DNA of 64,000 bases from Sesamum alatum (Eukaryota; Streptophyta; Magnoliopsida; Lamiales; Pedaliaceae). The stretch lies in the NCBI GenBank assembly GCA_034509735.1, contig JACGWO010000005.1:15055264-15119263 (forward strand), read 5' to 3'. Below, in pieces: positions 43,800 through 56,300 of the stretch. Made by a program: the position numbers and the translations under genes. Below the pieces are notes generated by a model that did not search any database, was not told the origin of the DNA, and saw only the letters and a program-made list of their open reading frames with translations. Each line of letters opens with the position of its first letter. Within the stretch, counting starts at the first letter, position 1.

Positions 43800-45942
43800 G
43801 CGGATCCGCCCGGGAGCACGAGCGGAAGCGAGACAGCAATGAAATAGCGTAAATTAAATCAAATCTAATTTAAAATACGAATCCCAAGGGGTGTACCCTT
43901 GTGTGCTCATCTGGGCGTTCGATGTAGTATGTGTAAATATTAGAAACATATATTTAAACACATAGGGCATAGATAAATAAATATATATAATCAATCAAAG
44001 CATAATAAACCCTTACCTTTGATTTTTTAGCATATGCTCCTGGCTACTTGCGTTGTTCCTTCTCCGGAATGCTCACGAAATCCAAACGTATGGATTCTCC
44101 GAAGGTGATCCACACCACACTGGAAGAAACACACATTCTTCTTGCTAGAAAAGAATGGGTTTACGAAGGAATCGGTTTAAGAGAAGAACACTATGAATTA
44201 GTGCTCTCTTAAACTTACTTTGTTCTTCTTCTTCATTCAAAATCAAGTGAAGAACACAAGTGAAAGATAGGGAGAGAGGGCCGAGAGTTGAGAGAGAGGA
44301 AAGGGATTTTGTCTTCTCTTTTTCCTAGAAAAAGATTAATAATGAATCACTTATGCTAGGTGTTGTATATTCTAATATATATACATAATTAATGTAATTA
44401 TTGGAATGTGTCTAGGTTGATCCAAGGATGTCTAGATTCATTCCAATCAATCACCATCAATTCTTCAATCAAGCCTACCAAAATTTATGGTATGATCAAA
44501 TCATACCAAAAGGGAAGAACTTGATTGGAGTTGATTTGTCTCTTTCCAAAAGAGATAAGTCAACATACCACCTAGCATGAAACATGGCTGATTTCGCTTC
44601 CTCCAAGGGAGCATGTCGGCCATGTTTAATTAAGGGAAAAAGTCCAACTTCTTCCTATTCCAAAATAGCAATTATTTCTCGTCTCGGGTATAATTTAACG
44701 GACCGGGTTTTATCGTAATCCAATTATGACGAACCCAACATTAAATCCAATTTAATGTCCATATAAATTATCCTCGTTGATCTTTTAATCCAATTAAAAG
44801 ATCCAACGTCTCAACGTCTCAACTTTCCATATTTAATCAAAAATCCAATTTACCGATTAAATGAAAGCCCGATACAATATCGGCCCATCCATCCAATGGA
44901 CTTTCCCTTAAGTAATCCAATTACTTATTTTATCCTTCGAGATTGACTCCAAGTCGATCTCTCAACTTCGTCGGTGATTTGTGTGTGACCCTTTAGGTTC
45001 ACCCTCAGCTAGACTTGGGCATGTGTCCCACAAGGGCCCGTTACCATGGGTGGCCGTCTAGCAACGGTCCATAGCACTAGAGACTAGGTGAATTGGCATG
45101 AACATTTAGGCGCCGATTCCGTACGGGTATGATCCTTTCGTCTACCGTCTCCCGGCCTTAGTCTAAGGTATGGAATTGGCCTATCTATGCTTAATACTCG
45201 AGACCACGTATGCTTCATTGCGTCGACATAGGAAACCATTCCCTGTTCGACCAACCACTGTGGCCACAGCTTTAAACAGCATGAACGTGTCTCCGAGCGC
45301 ATAGGAGATACCTCTGTCACATACTGACAGGGGACGGATCCTCTTCTTGGAATCCACCGTCCTCATTACACATTCCGACTGCATTGGACAAGGCTTATGA
45401 TAATCATCTTACAGAATCATTACCTTTCGCCAGATCCAAGATACAGCCATCATGTGCACGCGACTGCCATGATCCCTCAAGTCTGAGGATTACTCCCGTA
45501 CTATCGAAATCGGGGAAAACCAATCATACCGATCAAGCCTCCAAGTCTTTCATATGATGATCCCCGCGAGTCAGTCCAGTCGGCTCGACCCAGTCGACCA
45601 ACCCATCAAGATCGTGTTGGCATCCCACGCCTGTCGCCGATGAAACACGGCACCCATCCAATGAACACGACTCTTGACGCAAGTCTCAATAAGACTCTCG
45701 ATGCCCTGTCTCGAGGTCCTCGACTTGGAACGTTTCAGACCCAACTCTTAATCAATTGGTTTCATGACCACCATACAATGCGTGGCCCAACTGCATGAGT
45801 TGTTATCCATGGTCTGTGGGCTTTGTTGCGATATAAGTTAAACACCGTTTTAACAAATGTAAGATGAGCGCAACAAAGAAGGTATCATTGGTGACGAACA
45901 CTCACCCTATTCATCACATAATAATATTACATTTTCATCAAG
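43800..45942 (-). repeat. B-type LTR I, interrupted by J
   Basis: Plus-strand TGAAGAACAAGCGG..., with no PBS in front. It is either the 5' LTR of H after an internal deletion or the 3' LTR of another element inserted in H (left duplication would be TCAGT, 43795-43799). It differs from the H LTR more than the B LTR pair differs, which favours a separate element. Truncated on the right by insertion of J. Confidence 0.8.
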
Positions 45943-47931
45943 TGAAAGGAATTATGGATCGTCCCGGGAAAAGCGCGAATGCGAAAGCGCGGTATAATTA
46001 AAAAAATAAATGCGGAATTTAAACATGCTTTAAATTAAAGAGCACGTTTCAAAGGGTGTGCCTTTGAAATTCCCGGGTGTTTGGTGTATCTCATGAATAA
46101 TAAAACATAAAAGAATCATGGAGGCCATAGGGTAGAAAATTAAAAGGGACGAAAATCATAAACGAGACCTACCCGTTGTCGTTTTCGTCTTCAACGGCTA
46201 CACGCGTTGTTCCCCGTTTTGCACCAAGATCTCGTTCTTGAGACCCTCCAAATCGTGACACACGATCCACCCACGTATCTTGCACGTCGTGCTAGCAACG
46301 AACAAGTTTATGTTTTGGAGTGGATGAATCAACAACACGTTATGAATTAACGGTATTGATTCATCAAGTTCTAATGTTCCAAGAACAAGAGAACAAAGAA
46401 AAATAATTTTCTTGGAGTGTATGAGAGAGAGAGGGCGGACGAGATAGAGGGAGAGAGAGCCGAGTTGTGTGTGTGTGTTGTGTGTGTTGGAATTTCATCA
46501 TGCAACTTGTAGGATGCTAGGGGTTTATATAGAAGAGGAGTTTAATCCTCTTTAAACTCCTCTTTCAAGAACTCTAATTTGACTAGGATTTTGACCTAGT
46601 CAAAGTCCTAGTCAAAGTAGTGTTTTGACCTAGTCAAAACAATCCTAGCCATCCATCTCTCCCATTGATCTCAACCGTTGATTTAATTTAATTTAATGGA
46701 ATATTTAAAAACCTATTTAAATATTTCCAAGAGGCTAAAATAAATATAAATATTATTTAAGCCCATTAAATAAATTCCTTTGATAAATCTAATTTATCAA
46801 TTTAATTCCTTATATCTAATAGAAGGAATTATTTCTCCAAGAAAAATAAAGGACCCGATTAAATCCAATTTAATCATTCCTTCACTCCAATATTTAATTC
46901 CTAATTAAATATCTAAATGTGTGTGGATAGTGTGTGACTCTTTAGGTTCACCTTTCAGCTAGACTTGGTCGGATTCCTAGAAATCCTTCCGTTACCATGG
47001 GTGGCCATCTAGCAACGGTCCATGGCACTAGAGACTAGGTGAAATATTCAGGGATGAACATTTAGGCTCTAACAGTACACTTGTCCTTCTGTCTTCGGTC
47101 TCATCACTTAGAGTCTAGGGCACGGATAATGCAGGTACCCATTTTGGACCTAAGTGTCGGTCTGTCCTCACTAAACGCCGCAAGGGAATCCTTCCCTTCT
47201 GTTCAGTCACTGTGGCCACAGTTTTAGGGACAAGACCTAGAGTATACATGAGACTCAACTGCCAAAAACCTATTGACAGGAGACAGATCCTTTCTTGGAA
47301 ACTACTGTCACTTTGCACACCAGAACTGCACTAGACATGGCTTATGACTACCAAAGAGAATTCTGGCAATCTCTCACCATACCTAAGATACAGCCCTGAT
47401 GTACAGGTAAACTCAGCAATTCCTCAAGTCAAAGGACTTGACTTGTACCGTTGGAACCGGGAATACACGTCATACCTTGCTGACCATACTCAAGGTCCTC
47501 CGTAAGACGGTTCCCGCGAGTCACCTCAGTCAGCTGCGTCCTAGCATGCTAACCCACTAACACTACTTAGACGACCCTCGTCACCCGTCGATGAAACACG
47601 ACAGCAGGTGCTTAGTGCAAGTCTCAAATGGAATCCCGGTACCCATTTTCGGGATTCCTTGACTTGGAGATTTCCAGAACTGATTCGGGAAGACTGATTC
47701 CATGGACCTACCTCCAAGCGTAGTCCCAGTCCCCGAAATTGATTCTCAGTCCGTGGGCTTTGTTTGCGTAGTGAACAGATATGGAAAACAAATATAAGTG
47801 AACACAAACAAAGTGATGCCAAATGAAATTCACTTCTTTATTCATTAATGATTTATCAAACACCTAAAATTGTCTAGACATAGGTTACATATTCCTGCCA
47901 AAATTGGCTTACATGGTCACTTATTCTAACA
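45943..47931 (-). repeat. 3' LTR of element J (A-type, 1989 bp)
   Basis: Nearly identical by eye to 812-2803 and 23902-25888. TATA box at 46524-46532, W-box cluster about 46577-46640. Confidence 0.93.
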
Positions 47932-49111
47932 ATCTCCCACTTGACCTTTAAAGCCAATCACCCATATGCCTAATCCCTATCTTCTCAAGATGTTGCGTAT
48001 GAGCACTCTGCGACATAGGCTTTGTCAGCGGGTCTGCTGTGTTGTCTGCTGAGTTGACTCGGTCCATCCGAACGTCACCTCTCCCTACCATTTCTCTAAG
48101 AAGATGGTAGCGTCTAAGAATGTGTTTGGAACGGTGATGAGATCTCGATTCCTTTGCTTGCGCTATTGCACCGTTGTTATCACAGAAGATGACAACAGGC
48201 TCGGCGATGCTAGGCACCACACCCAACTCCTGGATGTAGTTTCTCATCCAAACCACTTCCTTAGCAGCTTCTGAAGCTGCTATGTATTCAGCCTCAGTGG
48301 TGGAGTCAGCAGTGGTTGCTTGCTTGGAACTTTTCCAAGCCACTACTCCCCCGTTGAGTTTGAATACATACCCGATTGAGACTTGGCATCATCGTCATCA
48401 GACTGGAAGCTAGCGTCGCTAAAGCCTTCCAGAATTAGTTCTCCATTGCCATAGATCAAGAACATTTCCTTAGTCCTCCTAAGGTACTTAAGGATGCCCT
48501 TAACGGCATTCCAAATGTGCCTCTCCTGCACAGGACTGATATCTGCTTGTCACGCTCAAAAGCGTATGCAATGTCAGGCCTGGTGCAAATGGACCGCATA
48601 TTGGATGCTACCTACGGCAGAAGCATAGGGGATGACTTTCATCTTTTCAAGTTCCTCATCAGTCTGCGGGGACTGTTTCTTGGACAACTTGATCCCATGC
48701 CTCATTGGAAGGAATCCTCGTTTGGAGTTGTCCATTCGATATCTCTTTAGGACTTTCTCCATATACGAGTTTTGGGTGAGCCCTAACATCCTTTTAGATC
48801 TGTCCCTGACAATCTGGATGCCTAGGATGTAGGAGGCTTCACCCAAGTCCTTCATGGAAAACTTGGTTGACAACCATGCTTTTGTGTTTCCTAACATTCT
48901 GACGTCATTACCAATGAGCAGAATGTCATCCACGTAAAGCACTAGGAACACTATAGAGCTCCCACTGACCTTCTTGTATACACAAGGGTCGGATTCGTTT
49001 TTTGATGAAGTCATACCCCCGTATTACTTCATCAAATCGAATGTTCCAACTTCGGGATGCTTGTTTGAGGCCATAGATGGACTTCTGGAGACGACAGACC
49101 TTCTGTTCTTC
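47932..49111 (-). pseudogene. RNase H and RT (partial), element J
   Basis: PPT at 47932-47946, then RNase H in two frames (48343-47948 with STTEAEYIAASEA, FCDNNGAIAQ and C-terminal MGDWL; 48531-48343 with GFSDASFQSDDDDAKSQ), broken by one base near 48365. Two more single-base insertions near 48510 and 48590 precede RT (49014-48574) with an intact YVDD and KDLGEASYILG. Catalytic residues are all present, so lesions are few; the element is young. RT continues into the gap. Confidence 0.88.
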
Positions 49112-49611
49112 NNNNNNNNNNNNNNNNNNNNNNNNNNNNNNNNNNNNNNNNNNNNNNNNNNNNNNNNNNNNNNNNNNNNNNNNNNNNNNNNNNNNNNNNN
49201 NNNNNNNNNNNNNNNNNNNNNNNNNNNNNNNNNNNNNNNNNNNNNNNNNNNNNNNNNNNNNNNNNNNNNNNNNNNNNNNNNNNNNNNNNNNNNNNNNNNN
49301 NNNNNNNNNNNNNNNNNNNNNNNNNNNNNNNNNNNNNNNNNNNNNNNNNNNNNNNNNNNNNNNNNNNNNNNNNNNNNNNNNNNNNNNNNNNNNNNNNNNN
49401 NNNNNNNNNNNNNNNNNNNNNNNNNNNNNNNNNNNNNNNNNNNNNNNNNNNNNNNNNNNNNNNNNNNNNNNNNNNNNNNNNNNNNNNNNNNNNNNNNNNN
49501 NNNNNNNNNNNNNNNNNNNNNNNNNNNNNNNNNNNNNNNNNNNNNNNNNNNNNNNNNNNNNNNNNNNNNNNNNNNNNNNNNNNNNNNNNNNNNNNNNNNN
49601 NNNNNNNNNNN
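49112..49611. other. assembly gap (500 Ns)
   Basis: Exactly 500 Ns. The sequence on the left is RT of J; on the right is an unrelated LTR. At least the rest of J (several kb) must be missing, so the gap size is a placeholder. Confidence 0.97.
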
Positions 49612-50434
49612 TAAATCTAATTTATGAACTCAAGCCCGATTATCCCAAATAATCCATCGAGGCTTGAATCTCCAAGAAGTATAATTTAATTCCATTAAAT
49701 TAAACCTTCTCCCGGAATTAATTCCAAATTAATTCCCTTTCATTTGGTGTAGCGGGTGTGACTCTTTAGGTTCACCTTTCAGCTAGACTTGGACCTACTT
49801 CTTGTTATTTCATAAGCAAAGTAGTCCGTTACCATGGGTGGCCATCTAGCAAGCGGTCCATGGCACTAGAGACTAGGTGAATTTATGGTGTGAACATTTA
49901 GGCTCCGAGTTATATGCAGGTGCGGTCCTACCGACGCTCGATACGTACGGGTACGGTCCTACTGTCGCCTGTCTCCCGGCCTTTAGTCTAGGGGTCGGTT
50001 CCCATCCTTGACTAGGCAACTATGCATAATGCTCGAGATAGGTTTAAACTCGACGTAGGAAAACCTTTCCCACTACATCAAGTGCTATGGCCATAGACTT
50101 TGTGAGTCTAAACCATCTCCGAGCGCATAGGAGATCTTGCTGTCATATCCTTTGACAGGGGACAGATCCTATGTTGGAATTCACCATTCTTACATACTCC
50201 GACTGCACTGGACGAGGCTTATGATGACCATGTAATATATAATCGGTCAAATTTCACCAAATCCAAGATACAGCCTTAGTATGTAGGGGACTGCCGTGAT
50301 CCTCAAGTCCGAGGACTAATCCCGTACTATCGGAACCGGGAATACGAGTCATACCGACCAAGCCCGAGTGGTTTCCATTATGACGATTCCCGGCGAGTCA
50401 CCTCAGTCGGCCGCTCCCCAGCAGGCCGACCCAC
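49612..50434 (-). repeat. LTR fragment N, target of K
   Basis: U3-type LTR sequence with the shared GTGTGACTCTTTAGGTTCACC stretch and the conserved block (about 49828-49863, with an extra G). It is not closely matched by the A, B, E or F LTRs. Truncated by the gap and by insertion of K (expected target duplication CCCAC, 50430-50434). Confidence 0.78.
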
Positions 50435-52440
50435 TGAAAGGAATCGGTGGATCATCCCGGTAATTGCGCGAATGCGGAAGCGCGATAAAAATAAACATAC
50501 AAAAATGAAAGCATGCTTTTAATTTAAAAGAACACGCTCAAGGGGTGTGCCCTTGAGGTTCCCGGGCGTTCGGTGTATCTCATGATCATAAAGCATGTAA
50601 AGAAATCATGGAGGCCATAGAGTTGAAAATTAAAGAGGGACAAAAAAGTAAAATGAGACCTACCCCGTTGTCGTTTTCGTCTTCAACGGCTACTCGCGTT
50701 GTCCCCCGTTTTTGCACGAGATCTCGTTCTTGAGACCCTCCAAATCGTGACACACGATCCACCCACGTATCTTGCACGTCGTGCTAGCAACGAACAAGTG
50801 TATAATTTTTGGAGTGGATGAATCAACAACACGTTATCAATTAACGGTATTGATTCATCTAAGTTCTAATGTTCCAAGAACAAAAGAACTAAGGGAAATA
50901 TTTTCTTGTAGAGAGAGAGGGGGCGGACGAGAGGTGAGAAGGGGAGAGATGAGTGTGTGTTGGTGTGTGTGATTTCAAGAATCATCATCCTACAATTGTT
51001 TGGAGGTTAGAGGTTTATATAGAGGAGGAGTTTAATCCTCTTTAAACTCCAACTCTAAGAACTTTATTTTGACTAGGATTTTGACCTAGTCAAAGTCATA
51101 GTCAAACTAGTGTTTGACCTAGTCAAACGAATCCTAGCCTTCCATCTCCCCTTTTCATCTCAACCGTTGATTTTAATTTAATGGAATATTTAAATCCCAT
51201 TAAATATTCCAAGAGGCTAAAAGATAATAAATATAATATAATAAATAAATATTAATATTTATTCTAAGCCCATTAAATCAACCCTTTAATAAATCCTATT
51301 TATTAATTTAATTCCTTTTATCAAATAGAAGGAATTAATTTCTCCAAGAAAATATAGGACCCGATTAAATCTAATTTAATCATTCCTTTACTCCAATATT
51401 TAATCCCAAATTAAAATACTAAGTGTGTGTAGATAGTATGTGACTCTTTAGGTTCACCATTCAGCTAGACTTGATCGGATTCCTAGAATCCGCCCGTTAT
51501 CATGGGTGGCCATCTAGCAACGGTCCATGGCACTAGAGACTAGGTGAAATAATTGGGGATGAACATTTAGGTTCTAACAGTACACTTGTCCGTCTGTCTT
51601 CGGTCTCACCACTTAGGGTCTAGGGCACGAAAAATGCAGGTACCATTTTGGACCTAAGTGTCGGTCTGTCCTTACTAAACGCCGCAAGGGAAATCTTTCC
51701 CTTCTGTTCAGTTACTGTGGCCACAGATTTTTAGGGACAAGACACAGAGCATACATGAGACTCAACTGTCAATACCTCTTGACAGGAGACAGATCCTTTT
51801 CTTGGAAACTACTGTCACTTTGTACACCCGAGCTGCACTAGACATGGCTTATGACTACTCAAGTGTATTTTGGCAATATCTCACCATATCTAAGATACAG
51901 CCCTGATGCACAGGTAAACTCAGCAGTCCCTCAAGTCAAAGGACTTGGCCTGTACCGTTGGAACCGGAAATACACGTCATACCTTGCTGACCATACTCAA
52001 GGTCCTCCGTAAGACGGTTCCCACGAGTCACTTCAGTCAGCTGCTTCCTAGCATGCTGACCCACTAACACTGCTTAGACGACCTTCGTCACCCATCGATG
52101 AAATCGCGACAGCAGATGCTTAAATGCATGTCTCAAAGGGAATCCCGGTACCCATTTTCGGGATTCCTTTACTTGGAGATTTCCGGACTGATTCGGTAAG
52201 ACTGATTCATGGACCTACCTCCAAGCGTAGTCCCAGTCCCCGAAATCATTTCTCAGTCTGTGGGCTTTTGTTTGCGTAGTGAACAGAAATGTAAATGCAG
52301 ATAAGTGAACGTAAACAAAGTATTGCCATATGAATTTTCACTTCTTTATTCATAAATATTTTATCAAATACCAAAGAATTGTCTAGACATAGGTTACATA
52401 TTCCTGCCAAAATTGGCTTACATGGTCACCTATTCTAACA
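50435..52440 (-). repeat. 3' LTR of element K (2006 bp)
   Basis: Plus-strand TGAAAGGAATCGGTGG...TTCTAACA. TATA box at 51014-51022, W-box cluster about 51067-51126. Confidence 0.9.
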
Positions 52441-52688
52441 ATCTCCCACTTGACCTTTAAAGCCAATTGCCCATATGCTTAATCCCTATCTTCTCAAGAT
52501 TTTGCGTATGAGCGCTCTGCGACATAGGCTTTGTCAGCGGGTCTGCTGTGTTGTCTGCCGAGTTGACTCGGTCCATCCGGACGTCACCTCTTCCTACCAT
52601 TTCTCTAAGAAGATGGTAGCGTCTAAGAATGTGTTTGGAACGGTGATGGATCTCGATTCCTTTGCTTGCGCTATAGCGCCGTTGTTAT
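52441..52688 (-). pseudogene. PPT and RNase H C-terminus, element K (first part)
   Basis: PPT at 52441-52455, then RNase H coding from the C-terminus up to the NNGA region (the aspartate motif), cut by L. The last five bases, GTTAT (52684-52688), are the left target duplication; the gene resumes at 60103. Confidence 0.85.
52684..52688. repeat. left TSD of element L (GTTAT)
   Basis: Matches 60103-60107. Confidence 0.92.
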
Positions 52689-54680
52689 TGAAAGAAATTG
52701 TGGATCGTCCCGGGAAAAGCGCGAATGCGGAAGCGCGGTATAATTAAAATTAAAACGGAATTTAAACATGCTTTTAAATTAAAACACGTTTCAAAGGGTG
52801 TGCCTTTGAAATTTCCCGGGCGTTCGGTGTATCTCATGAACGAATAACACAAAATAAATCATGGAGGCCATAGGGTTGGAAATTAAAGAGAGGACGAAAA
52901 ATTAAAACGAGACCTACCCGTTGTCGTTTTCGTCTTCAACGGCTACAAGCGTTGTTTCCCCGTTTTGCACCAAGATCTCGTCTTTGAGACCCTCTAAATC
53001 GTGACCACACGATCCACCCACGTATCTTGCACGTCGTGCTAGCAACGAACAAGTTTATGTTTTTGGAGTGGATGAATCAATAACACATTATTGATAATGG
53101 TATTGATTCATCATGTTCTTTTCCAAGAACAAAAAGAACCAAGAAAATATTTCTTGGAGAGGGAGAGAGAATCGGACGAGAGAGAGGGAGAGAGAATCCG
53201 TGTGTGTGTGTTGTAGTGTGTGTGTTGGAGTTTCATCATCATTCAACTTGTAGGATGCTAGGGTTTATATAGAAGAGGAGTCTAATCCTCTTTAAACTCC
53301 TCTTTCAAGAACTCTATTTGACTAGGATTTTTGACCTAAGTCAAAGTCCTAGTCAAAGTAGTGTTTTGACCTAGTCAAAACAATCCTAGCCATCCATCTC
53401 TCCCATTCATCTCACCGTTGATTTAATTTAATTTAATGGAATATTTAAACCTATTTTAAATATTTCCAAGAGGCTAAAATAAATATAAATATTATTTAAG
53501 CCCATTAAATAAATCCCTTTGATAAATCTAATTTATCAATTTAAATTCCCTTATAGAAGGATAACTATTTCTCCAAGAAAAAATAAAGGACCCGATTAAA
53601 TCCAATTTAATCATTCCTTCACTCCAATATTTAATTCCTAATTAAATATCTAAATATGTGTAGATAGTGTGTTGACTCTTTAGGTTCACCTTTCAGCTAG
53701 ACTTTGTCGGATTCCTAGAATCCTTCCGTTACCATGGATGGCCATCTAGCAACGGTCCATGGCACTAGAGACTAGGTGAAATATTCAGGGATGAACATTT
53801 AGGCTCTAATAGTACACTTGTCCTTCTGTCTTGTTCTCATCACTTAGAGTCTTAGGGCACGGATAATGCAGAGGTACCCATTTTGACTAAGTGTCGGTCT
53901 GTCCTCACTAAACGCCGCAAGGGAATCCTTCCCTTCTGTTCAGTTACTGTGGCCACAGATCTCTAGGGACCAAGACACAGAGCATACATGAGACTCAACT
54001 GTCAATACCTAATTGGCAGGAGAACAGATCCTTTCTTGGAAACTTACTGTCACTTTGTACACCAGAACTGTACTAGACATGGCTTATGACTACCAAAGAG
54101 ATTCTGGCAATCTCTCACCATATCTAAGATACAGCCCTAACGTACAGGTAAACTGAGCAATTCCTCAGTCGAAGACCTTGGCCTGTACCGTTGGAACTGG
54201 GAATACACGTCCATACCTTGCTGACCATACTCAAGGTCCTCCGTAAGACGGTTCCCGCGAGTCACCCTCAGTCAGCTGCGTCCTAGCATGCTAACCCACT
54301 AACACTGCTTAGACGATCCTCGTCACACCGATCGATGAAACACGACAGCAGGTGCTTAGTGCAAGTCTCAAATGGAATCCCGGTACCCATTTTCGGGATT
54401 CCTTGACTTGGAGATTTCCGGACCGATTCAGGAAGACTGATTCCATGGACCTACCTCCAAGCGTAGTTCCAATCCCCGAAATTGATTCTCAGTCCGTGGG
54501 CTTTGTTTGCTTAGGTGAACAGATATGGAAAACAAATACCGTGAACACAAACAAAGTGATGCCAAATGAAATTCACTTCTTTATTCATAATGATTTATAT
54601 CAAACAAACCTGAAATTGTCTAGACATAGGTTAACATATTCCTGCCAAAATTGGCTTACATTGGTCACCATATTCTAACA
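52689..54680 (-). repeat. 3' LTR of element L (1992 bp)
   Basis: Plus-strand TGAAAGAAATTGTGG...TTCTAACA. It differs from the LTR at 58100-60102 mostly by isolated extra or missing bases. TATA box at 53264-53272. Confidence 0.9.
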
Positions 54681-56300
54681 ATCTCCCACTTGACCTTTAA
54701 AGCCAATCACCCCATATGCCTAATCCCCGATCTTCTCAAGATGTTGCATTTGAGCACTCTGCGACATAGGCTTTGTCAGCGGGTCTGCTGTGTTGTCTGC
54801 TGAGTTGACTTGGGTCCATCCGAACGTCACCTCTTCCTACCATTTCTCTAAAGAAGATGGTAGCGTCTAAGAATGTGTTGGGAACGGTGATGAGATGTCA
54901 GTTCCTTTGCTTGCGCTATTGCACCGTTGTTATCACAGAAGATGACAACAGGCTCGGCGATGCTAGGCACCACACCTAACTCTTGGATGTAGTTTTCTCA
55001 TCCAAACCGCTTCCTTAGCAGCTTCTGAAGCTGCCTATGTATTCAGCCTCAGTGAGTGGAGTCAGCAGTGGTTTGCTTGCTTGGAACTTTTCCAAGCCAC
55101 TACTCCTCCATTGAGTTTGAATACATACCCCGATTTGAAGACTTGGGCCATCATCGTCATCAGACTGGAAGCTAGCGTCGCTAAAGCCTTCCAGAATTAG
55201 TTCTTCCATTGCCATAGACCCTAAGAACATTTCCTTAGTCCTCCTAAGGTACTTAAGGATGCCCTTAACGGCATTCCAATGTGCCTCTCCTGCACAGGAC
55301 TGCATATCTGCTTGTCACGCTCAAAGCGTATGCAATGTCAGGCCTGGTGCAATGGACCGCATATTGGATGCTACCTACGGCAGAAGCATAGGGGATGACT
55401 TTTCATCTTTTCAAGTTCCTCATCAGTTCTGCGGGGACTGCTTCTTGGACAACTTGATCCCATGCCTCATTGGAAGGAATCCTCGTTCGGAGTTGTCCAA
55501 TTCGATATCTCTTTAGGGCTTTCTCCATATACGAGTTTTGGGTGAGCCCTAACATCCTTTTAGATCTGTCCCTGACAATCTGGATGCCTAGGATGTAGGA
55601 CGCTTCACCCCAAGTCCTTCATGGGAAAACTTGGTTGACAGCCATGCTTTCGTGTTTTCCTAACATTCTAACGTCTATTACCAATGAGCAGAATGTCATC
55701 CACGTAAAAGCACTAGGAACACTATAGAGCTCCCACTGACCTTTCTTGTATACACAAGGGTCGGATTCGTTTTTTGATGAAGTCATATCCCCGTATTACT
55801 TCATCAAAAACGAATATTTCCAACTTCGGGATCGCTTGTTTGAGGCCATAGATGGACTTCTGGAGACGAACAGACCTTCTGATCTTCTCCAGTGGACCGG
55901 AAACCCTCCGGCTGATCGATATAGATCTCTTCTTTCAACGAAAACCGTTGAGGAAGGCCGTTTTCACGTCCATCTGCCATATTTCATAGTACATACCATG
56001 CTGCTCATGGCAAGCAGGATCCGAATGCGACTTAGCCATGGCTACTGCGAGTAGGTATCCTCAAAATCGACCCCGGGTCGTTGAGTGTATCCTTAGCTAC
56101 AAGCCTAGCCTTAAAGGTTGTGACTTCTCCATCAACGCCGAGCTTCAATTGTCCGCGCTTGTAGACCCACTTACAGCCCACTGGCTTGTAACACCTTTCG
56201 GTGGATCTACAAGTCTCCAAACTTCGGTTTCTCGCTCATGGAGTCCATTTCGGTCTTCATAGGCCTCAAGCCATTTCCCGGAGTCGATGTCAAACATCGC
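54681..56300 (-). pseudogene. RNase H and reverse transcriptase, element L
   Basis: All RNase H and RT motifs can be found on the minus strand but in shifting frames: AGEAHWNAVKGILKYLRRTKEMFL and ILEGFSDASFQSDDDD (55305-55015), then the YVDD region near 55700, where one extra base splits the motif itself, and CKWVYKR, FKARLVAKD near 56100-56200. Lesions are almost all single-base insertions relative to J and K. Confidence 0.83.

Larger units (their letters stand above)
45943..49111 (-). mobile_element. Copia element J, 3' part (runs into assembly gap)
   Basis: A-type element inserted in LTR I (expected target duplication TCAAG, 45938-45942). 3' LTR 45943-47931, PPT, RNase H and RT, then Ns. 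The rest of the element and its 5' LTR are not on the far side of the gap. Confidence 0.88.

Noticed and set aside
41079..45942. H and I LTRs as the two ends of one element
   Set aside because: Not fully excluded, but no PBS precedes LTR I and the two LTRs look more diverged than other pairs, so I did not join them.
48974..49652. Frames of about 190-217 codons spanning the gap
   Set aside because: Made of Ns; artefact of translating unknown bases.
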